Assembly (NCBI GenBank): GCA_030386875.1
Contig: CM059558.1
Coordinates: 2,046,001 to 2,110,000, forward strand
Direction: 5' to 3'
Length of the DNA: 64,000 bases
Source of the DNA: Morinoia aosen
Taxonomy: Eukaryota > Arthropoda > Malacostraca > Amphipoda > Talitridae
The stretch's first letter is position 1. Each line of letters opens with the position of its first letter. A program made the translations under genes and the position numbers. The notes under the pieces are model-generated. The model did not search any database, was not told the origin of the DNA, and worked only from the letters and a program-made list of their open reading frames with translations. Below, piece after piece: positions 58,286 through 64,000 of this stretch.

Positions 58286-59380
58286 GGAGACGCTGTTTTA
58301 AATACCCAGCTCACGGAATGGCAAGTAATTGGTCATGAACATATAGCCCACGATCCTCCAAAGTACTCGTGATCCTCAGGACATGCGGAGCCTGGTGAGT
58401 AGACGAGTGAGGGGTGCAGGCAGCAGCAGGGAAGGCGCCTCAGCCTCTCATCTTACGTCCGCTCGATCATCGATGGAAGGGAAGCGAAGCGGACAAAAAC
58501 CACCATGCTGCAGCGCCCCTTAGGTGGTTGCAGAGCAGGTTCCGCAAGGCGTCCGAAAATGCAGGCTGTGTAGGCTTATTTGTACAATGAATAATTCTGT
58601 TGATAGATGAAGTTGGCTGGTTAGAGGTTGGAGGCGATCTGATTTGTCATCCAAAAAATTTGCGAAGTCACTGTGGCTTGGCTGAAATGTTGTATTCATT
58701 ACGCTGTTTTCAGAGAAACGTCGACTTTAGTTCAAACTCAAAGACATGCCATCGCTAGAGCTGGGTTCTAAAAATTTTTACATATTAAAGTATTGACTCT
58801 GCTAGATGATTTGTAACTAAATTTAATATCTAGTTCTGACGTCTTGCTATAAGTTTAGTATTTATTAAATTTAATTTTAAAAATTAGGTTCACGAACGAA
58901 AAAAGCTTGAAGTTAATAAACGTGAAACGAATACGGGAAATCCTGTAAATTTATTGTACATGAGATAAAGAGATGCTCGAGTGTTCTGAAACTCTTCATA
59001 CTAAATACATGATTTGCTTGCTAACTTTGGGGAAGAGTTTAAACTTGAAATTTCCAAATTTTTGTTCAAATTTGCAGCGGGTAATCCGTGACGAATTTTT
59101 TCACGGGTTTCAGTCGATATCGCTGAACTTATAAATTTTTTATCGAGAATATTTTTGAAATAGATTATACAGGCCCACAGAAAAGTGTTGGTAGATGCTT
59201 TTTGGAACGTATTTATATATGGCTCATCAGTGTATCTTATTTCGAGGCAGTTATCTTATTTCATTTACCTCAAAACTACGCTGGTGATTACGCAGGGTTC
59301 GTTGACGACTCAGACTCTCGTGAGCGTTGGCTACTGAGCGGCTTAGCAAAAATATGCTACATAGCCCTGTAGCGTGTTCT
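58286..59380. other. No gene seen
   Basis: A GC-richer patch at 58290-58570, then AT-rich unique sequence. No open frame or RNA gene I can support. Confidence 0.45.
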
Positions 59381-59384
59381 CCCT

Positions 59385-59720
59385 CAGGCTGCTTTACACT
59401 CCGGGCAGACTATGTAAATATCTTTAGACTTTGTGGTATCCATGCCCGAAGTGAGTGCCTGAGGTGCAAACGAACCCGACAGGATAAGGAATACACAACT
59501 GGAATAAAGGCCGTATTATTGAGAAGATCGCCGACAGTATGGCACACGAGGTAAATGATTACAGGCGGTAGTATAGTGCACAAGGACGACTTGGAGGACC
59601 GACGGTTGTCGGTAAGTCGCTTCGTGCGTGCCGTCGAGGTAGCGATGGAGGCCGTGAGGCTACTGCTTGCTGAGCAGCCGAGCCTAGTGAATGTCAGAGT
59701 CACAGGGAGAAGTCTTGTGT
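59385..59720 (+). pseudogene. Possible C-terminal tail of an RNase-H-bearing LINE (R1/I-like), fragment
   Basis: On the plus strand, G-C-F-T-L-R-A-D-Y-V-N-I-F-R-L-C-G and then S-E-C-L-R-C recall the 'GH-x-Y-L-x-R-x-G-I ... C-x2-C' tail that follows RT/RNase H in R1- and I-like LINEs. In another frame from about 59550, R-R-L-S-V-S-R-F-V-R-A-V-E-V-A-M-E-A-V-R resembles the final helical segment. A frame change near 59530 separates them. This is weak, pattern-based evidence. Confidence 0.25.
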
Positions 59721-59800
59721 GAGCTGATGCTGTGAAGAGGCTCGTTGGAAGACTTGTGTGAGCCGTTGCAGTGAGGAGGCTCGCAGGAAGAAGACTTGTG
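59698..59800. repeat. Short tandem repeat of about 41 bp, 2.5 units
   Basis: The core 'agacttgtgtgagccgttgc' + 'agtgaggaggctcgcaggaa' occurs in three increasingly changed forms. Confidence 0.75.
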
Positions 59801-59862
59801 TAAACATCAGGGTTCCTGCGAGTCGACTGGGTGAGCTCTGCGAACTGAACTGCTTGGCTTGG

Positions 59863-60197
59863 CGATGCTTATAGAGAAGTCGGAAGGAGAGTTTGACACA
59901 GGGTGTGTCGGGAAGAGAAGGGGTGAAACGGAAAAGGATAGGTAGGAAAAAGATAGAGATGCGCTGTGCGCATATGATGCTAGTGTTGTGGGTATTTTTT
60001 GTAGGTAGTTTAAGGGTGGTAGACGTTAATTACCCGTCAGGGCTTTGTATGATCGATCTTTAGTTAGTAGGCATCTTTAGTACCGGTCGTGGGTGGTTAG
60101 GCTTGCCGTATTGGTTAGGTCTCCTTTATCACAAAAGGTTCGCTTGAGTCGGTGCTGGTCAGTCGAGTCTGTCCGTCCGTCCGTCGTTAGAGTCGTG
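59863..60197 (-). other. LINE-A copy 2 3' UTR
   Basis: Conserved in position and sequence with 8521-8865 (for example 'ggtgaaacggaaaaggata', 'gatagagatgcgct', 'cttaattaac'-like AT steps). Such conserved 3' UTRs often hold the RT recognition structure. Confidence 0.8.
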
Positions 60198-62951
60198 TTA
60201 AGTGTATTTTGGTCTCGGTTGGGGTGCGAGTGTTTTCATTTTTGAGCTCTGAAATTGTCCGTGTGGTATTTGTGGGGTGTCTTGCGGGAATGTGAGTTGT
60301 TGGTAGAGTTGTGGGTACATGTCGTGAATGTTTTGCCAGATTTTTTTCGCGTGTTTGTGGAGTGTAATGTTGATTGGTTGCAAGTTTGCTCGACGATGTA
60401 GTTGTGCAGAGGTGGCGAAATCTTGCCATTCTGAATTTGTTATGTATCTCGTGGCTCGGTTTTGTACACGTTGGAGTGTTGAGATAGATGTTGGTGGAAG
60501 TGTGTGTAGGGGAATGACTGGGTAGATGAGAGTGGATCTTACTAGAGCGATGTATAGTTGGCGTTTTACTTCTAGGTTCAGATGTTTGAATCGGTAGAGG
60601 CGTGAGAGGTTTTGGTGTGCTAGTGCTGCTCGTTGTCTGGTGTGGGGTGCGTATCCGGTTGTGCTGATTGTGAGTCCCAGAACTTTGCCTGAGTTTGTGT
60701 AGGGGTGTGGGGTGTTGTTGATGTGCACTGTTGGGTGTTTGCGGCGGCTGATGGCAATTATTTTGAATTTATTTGCATTAGTTTGGATTTTCCATTTTCG
60801 TTCGTAATCGTTGATTTGGGCAATGGCTCGTGTTGTTAGAAGAGCTGCCATGTTATATGAGTGCTTTGCGGATATGATTTGTGTGATGTCGTCTGCAAAA
60901 GCTATGTAGTCAGTGTTGGGTATTGGTGGGGGAAGGTCGTGTGTGAAGTAGTTGTACAGTGTTGGGGAGAGGACTGCTCCCTGGGGGACACCTGACTTGA
61001 TTGGGAAGGGTGGGCCAGTGTAGTTTGCGATTCGTATGGCTGCGGTGCGGTTGGTGATGAAGCTATACAGGATTTTTGTGAATAGGGGGTGAATTTGTAG
61101 CTGCGAGAGTTTGAATTTGAGTCCTGTGTGCCAGACTTTGTCGAAGGCCTTGCTTACATCTCGTAGAATGATGTCTGTTTTGTTTCTCTGTGTTTGTTTA
61201 ATGTGGAGGGTCTCATGTAGCGTGGCAAGTGCGGTGTGTGTACCTCTTCCGTGTCGAAATCCGTGTTGGCGGCTGTTGTAGATGTTGTTGATGGTTAGGT
61301 GGTCTGTTAGCCTGTAGGTTAATATCTTGTCTAGGAGCTTAGCGTGGGTGTCGAGTAAGGAGATGGGGCGGTAATTTTGCACCTCGTGTTGGGAGGTGGA
61401 GGGCTTCGGTAAAAAGATCATTATTGCGTGTTTCAGTTTGTTTGGGAAATAGCCCGCTGAGAGGGCGTTGTTGTATATGTACAGAAGGTACTGGAGCATG
61501 TTTTGCGGTAAGTGTTTGAGGTGGTGTGTGGTTATTTTAGTTGGTCCTGGAGCTTTTTGGGAAAACGTTCGAAGTGCGTTTTTTAGTTCTTCGATTGTGA
61601 TTGCTGGGTAGTGGAAATTAGGAAGACGGGATGTGTCTCCTGTCTCGTGTGGTTCGTTTTGGGGAGCGATGTCGTTCATTTGTGTTTCTATAGTGTGTAT
61701 GTGTTCAGCGTCGAAATCGTTGTTGGGGTCATCAATACCTGAGTATATGTTTGACCAGTGTTGTCGGAACAAAGGTTCCTTGGATTGTGGTGAGTGGTAA
61801 AAGATGCCGCCTTCTTTGATGTATGGGGTGCTTTGTTTTTTATTGTTGCCTGACATGCGTTTGATGGCGGACCAGAATTGTTGGGGATTGTCCATCTTTT
61901 TGATGTTACCGATAGTGTTGTTCCATGTCGCCGAGTAGATGCGTTGATATGCAGTTTTTATCTGTTGTCTGAGGCTGAGGAGTTCTCTGTATAGGTGGGG
62001 TGAGTGGCCGTGTCGTTGGAGATGGTCGTAAATGTGTTTGTGTCTCGTTTGAAGGACGAGTATGGCATGAGTGGGTTTGATGCCTGGTGTGGTTCTGTGT
62101 GTGATAGTTGGAATAGATTGGTTAGAGGCTTCGATGATATGGGATTCCCATGTGATTAGGTGGTTGTCTATGTCCTCTTGTGTAGGGTTTACGTCTTGCG
62201 GTGTTGTGTGTTCAACGAGAAGGTTGCGGTATAGTTCCCAGTTTGCATTGTGGAAGGAGGGTCGTGGGCGGATGGGAATTTGTATTGGGTTAGCTGATAT
62301 TGTAGCTATGATGGGAATGTGGTCGGAGGGTGTTAGTGGACCTGGTTCGAGTATGATGTTGTGAAATGTTTGCGTGTTTGTTAGTACGATGTCTGGACTA
62401 GTGGCGGCACGGTGGTTGATTATCGTGGGGAAATTGGGGCCGATGTGGTGACATTTGTTCCTGTCTATTAGAGAGTGGATTTGTCTCCCTTTCCTGTTTG
62501 CGTATGTGTATCCGAAAGTGGGGTGTGTGGCGTTCATGTCGGCTAGGAGGTAGGTGGGGTGTTTTCTGTTAAAGAGAGTGTGCATGTCAATGTAGTTTAT
62601 GTAATCAATGCGTGGAGGTATGTAGGTTGTGGCAAGTGTGATTGGGCCTTGTGGTGTTTCTACTGTGATGGCCAACATATCTGTATGAAAGGTATCGTGA
62701 AGCTTGAATGGAAGGTCTTTGCGAATTGCTATTGCTACTCCAGCGTGATTTTCATTTGCTTTGTTTGTGGTATATGTGTTGTAATTCCAAATTTTGATGG
62801 GGGTGTCGTCACGCATGCAGTGCGAGTTTAGCAGAATTATGTGTGGATTGTATTGACGGTAGATGTTGCACAGTGCGATTTTATTGTTTTGCCAGTGTTG
62901 GACGTTGTGTTGGATGACGGTTAGTGTTTTGTTCATATTGTGTGTATCCAT
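60198..62951 (-). CDS. LINE-A ORF2: endonuclease-reverse transcriptase
   Basis: 917 codons, no internal stop, ATG at 62949-62951. The endonuclease spans residues about 10-225 (Q-H-N-V-Q-H-W near 14, A-D-M-N-A-T-H-P-T-F-G near 137, S-P-D-I-V-L near 185, S-D-H-I-P-I near 209). RT spans about 500-720 (N-Y-R-P-I-S-L-L near 525, G-V-P-Q-G-A-V-L-S-P near 650, F-A-D-D at 685). The tail to 917 has no RNase H and no zinc-finger pair. The length is that of Jockey-type ORF2. The protein nicks target DNA and reverse transcribes the element RNA. The start is fixed by the overlap with the ORF1 stop (TAATG). Confidence 0.95.
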   Translation of the reverse strand: MDTHNMNKTLTVIQHNVQHWQNNKIALCNIYRQYNPHIILLNSHCMRDDTPIKIWNYNTYTTNKANENHAGVAIAIRKDLPFKLHDTFHTDMLAITVETPQGPITLATTYIPPRIDYINYIDMHTLFNRKHPTYLLADMNATHPTFGYTYANRKGRQIHSLIDRNKCHHIGPNFPTIINHRAATSPDIVLTNTQTFHNIILEPGPLTPSDHIPIIATISANPIQIPIRPRPSFHNANWELYRNLLVEHTTPQDVNPTQEDIDNHLITWESHIIEASNQSIPTITHRTTPGIKPTHAILVLQTRHKHIYDHLQRHGHSPHLYRELLSLRQQIKTAYQRIYSATWNNTIGNIKKMDNPQQFWSAIKRMSGNNKKQSTPYIKEGGIFYHSPQSKEPLFRQHWSNIYSGIDDPNNDFDAEHIHTIETQMNDIAPQNEPHETGDTSRLPNFHYPAITIEELKNALRTFSQKAPGPTKITTHHLKHLPQNMLQYLLYIYNNALSAGYFPNKLKHAIMIFLPKPSTSQHEVQNYRPISLLDTHAKLLDKILTYRLTDHLTINNIYNSRQHGFRHGRGTHTALATLHETLHIKQTQRNKTDIILRDVSKAFDKVWHTGLKFKLSQLQIHPLFTKILYSFITNRTAAIRIANYTGPPFPIKSGVPQGAVLSPTLYNYFTHDLPPPIPNTDYIAFADDITQIISAKHSYNMAALLTTRAIAQINDYERKWKIQTNANKFKIIAISRRKHPTVHINNTPHPYTNSGKVLGLTISTTGYAPHTRQRAALAHQNLSRLYRFKHLNLEVKRQLYIALVRSTLIYPVIPLHTLPPTSISTLQRVQNRATRYITNSEWQDFATSAQLHRRANLQPINITLHKHAKKIWQNIHDMYPQLYQQLTFPQDTPQIPHGQFQSSKMKTLAPQPRPKYT

Positions 62952-62953
62952 TA
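62949..62953 (-). promoter_or_regulatory. ORF1-ORF2 stop-start overlap TAATG
   Basis: The TAA of ORF1 and the ATG of ORF2 share one A. The same five bases are kept in copy 1 (11598-11602). UAAUG overlaps are known to drive termination-reinitiation in the LINE SART1, so ORF2 is probably translated that way here. Confidence 0.85.
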
Positions 62954-64000
62954 TGGAGTCGAGTGTTTGGGTTTCTTGTGGGGGGTGTCAGATTTTGAGC
63001 ATGTGTTCATCACGTCGAAGTGTTCGTGTGGGATTGTGGCTATGGGTGCCACTTCGAGGTCGAATTGGCCGTCAATGATTTCTTTCCATATTTTGTCCGG
63101 GTGTGGGTGTGCGACAGCGATTTTGAGGCCAGGAGGTTTTTTTGTTAGTTCTTCTATTATCTGTTGGTTGGTGGGTTCGCTTGGGATATGCTGTGAGTGC
63201 GTGTCGCTGCGGAATAGTGAAACCTTTATTTTGTCGTGTCTAGGAGATTCTTCAGAGGATGGTTGTTTCTTCTTTTTCCGTTTTTTTGTTTTCTTTTTCG
63301 GGCTGGACTGCGTCCTCCAGTTTTCTTGCAAGTTGTCGTCGCTTGTTTCGTCCTGGGTCGAGTTTTCTTCTGTTGAGTGGTAGCTAGTGTCCATTGCGTC
63401 TTCGTTGGGGTCGATGTTTGCTTGATTTGCAGGAGTCTCCGTTGTTTCTGCTTGGGGTTGTTTGTTTTTTTCAATGAACATGTTGAATATTTTTTGGGAA
63501 TCACGGTTGGGGAACTGGGTGTCCACGTCGTAATTTTCTTTGAGAGACTTCGACAAGATCGATCCGAAATCCCCTCCCTGTGCGAGGTTTGCGATGTGGG
63601 CCTCGATGATGATGGCGGCGAGTTTTATATGTATTTCGCTGGTGAGTGTGAGTGTATGTTCTGTTTTTGCAGTTTGTTGGATGGCCGTTTTTGCAATTTC
63701 AATGTATGTGCTCTTGGTTTGGTCGGTTTCTTTTTTTTGGAGTTCGTCGTTCTTCTTGCGGATGGCTTCTTTCCTGTATGGACAAGAGGCTGCGAGTGTT
63801 CGGTGGTTTCCTTGACAGTTGAGGCACTTCTTGTCCGGTGAACTGCACTGTTGGTAGGTGTGGCCGTGTGCAGCGCATTCAGAGCAGTTCGGTGTCTTGA
63901 CAGTGCATTGATGTGTGGAGTGGTCCTCAATTTTGTAGCATTTGAAGCAGATCCGGAGGTGAGTGTATTTTTCTAGTTCCATTTGCGACGGTGTGATTTT
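62951..64000 (-). CDS. LINE-A ORF1: nucleic-acid-binding (gag-like) protein, partial
   Basis: Open from the window edge to a TAA at 62951-62953; the N-terminus is outside. It carries three zinc knuckles near 63970-63790: C-F-K-C-Y-K-I-E-D-H-S-T-H-Q-C (C-x2-C-x5-H-x4-C), C-S-E-C-A-A-H-G-H-T-Y-Q-Q-C (standard CCHC) and C-L-N-C-Q-G-N-H-x6-C (variant). Then comes A-A-S-C-P-Y-R-K-E-A, a basic and acidic low-complexity segment with K-K-K-T-K-K-R-K-K-K-K, and a short tail. It probably coats LINE RNA. The second knuckle contains the site where GyA entered the sister copy. Confidence 0.92.
   Translation of the reverse strand, partial: KITPSQMELEKYTHLRICFKCYKIEDHSTHQCTVKTPNCSECAAHGHTYQQCSSPDKKCLNCQGNHRTLAASCPYRKEAIRKKNDELQKKETDQTKSTYIEIAKTAIQQTAKTEHTLTLTSEIHIKLAAIIIEAHIANLAQGGDFGSILSKSLKENYDVDTQFPNRDSQKIFNMFIEKNKQPQAETTETPANQANIDPNEDAMDTSYHSTEENSTQDETSDDNLQENWRTQSSPKKKTKKRKKKKQPSSEESPRHDKIKVSLFRSDTHSQHIPSEPTNQQIIEELTKKPPGLKIAVAHPHPDKIWKEIIDGQFDLEVAPIATIPHEHFDVMNTCSKSDTPHKKPKHSTP

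Larger units (their letters stand above)
59863..64000 (-). mobile_element. LINE-A copy 2, 3' 4.1 kb, continuing past the window
   Basis: From the 3' end (59863, where similarity to copy 1 stops) through a 335-bp 3' UTR, ORF2 and most of ORF1. The 3' end shows no poly-A. ORF2 is intact, so this copy may be recent or still competent; the 5' end is outside the window. Group: Jockey/I-like by ORF1 knuckles and endonuclease, with no RNase H after RT; clade not settled. Confidence 0.93.

Noticed and set aside
62863-63841. Several plus-strand frames up to 154 codons, rich in Cys, Phe and Ser
   Set aside because: Antisense shadows of LINE-A ORF1; the composition is the complement of its Lys/Gln-rich tail.

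Overview
The window looks like accessory, repeat-filled chromosomal DNA of an arthropod, probably an insect. It is AT-rich with almost no convincing host coding sequence. Nearly all recognisable protein sequence belongs to mobile elements of animal type: two Ty3/gypsy-type LTR retrotransposons, a BEL/Pao-type remnant, two LINE families and a piggyBac-like scrap. I cannot name the species. There are no bacterial-style operons, CRISPR arrays or rRNA genes, and I found no tRNA gene by eye.

Layout. 1-8.3 kb: an interspersed repeat family with long inverted terminal regions (at least four copies, some with both arms), minisatellites, and a C-terminal scrap of a piggyBac-like transposase at 8.04-8.34 kb. 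8.5-23.2 kb: a broken LINE-A copy (Jockey/I-like group, minus strand) split by a 9.6-kb gypsy-type element, GyA (12518-22100). 23.2-27.8 kb: gene-poor DNA with an inverted pair of tandem arrays (foldback-like, 24.09-25.33 kb) and a 189-bp duplicated repeat. 27.85-42.3 kb: a broken LINE-B copy (CR1/L2-like group, minus strand) split inside its reverse transcriptase by a young 9.1-kb gypsy-type element, GyB (29161-38250). 42.3-51.6 kb: mostly non-coding DNA with a 313-bp duplication, a 173-bp-arm hairpin, a minisatellite and one copy of a small acidic-protein locus. 51.6-55.0 kb: BEL/Pao-type remnant. 55.0-59.8 kb: simple repeats, the second copy of the acidic-protein locus, and a possible LINE tail. 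59.86-64.0 kb: a second LINE-A copy with an intact 917-codon ORF2, running off the window end.

The main point of interest is domain architecture. GyA and GyB share a pol order I do not recognise from the textbook gypsy plan: aspartic protease, reverse transcriptase, RNase H, then an OTU-like (ovarian-tumour cysteine protease fold) domain and a second aspartic-protease-like domain, and only then integrase. LINE-B, an unrelated element class, carries its own OTU-type domain at the C-terminal end of ORF1. So OTU-type domains occur in three retroelements of two classes within 30 kb. The second LINE-A copy preserves the empty target site of GyA, so that insertion can be dated relative to the LINE, and its ORF1/ORF2 junction is a TAATG stop-start overlap.
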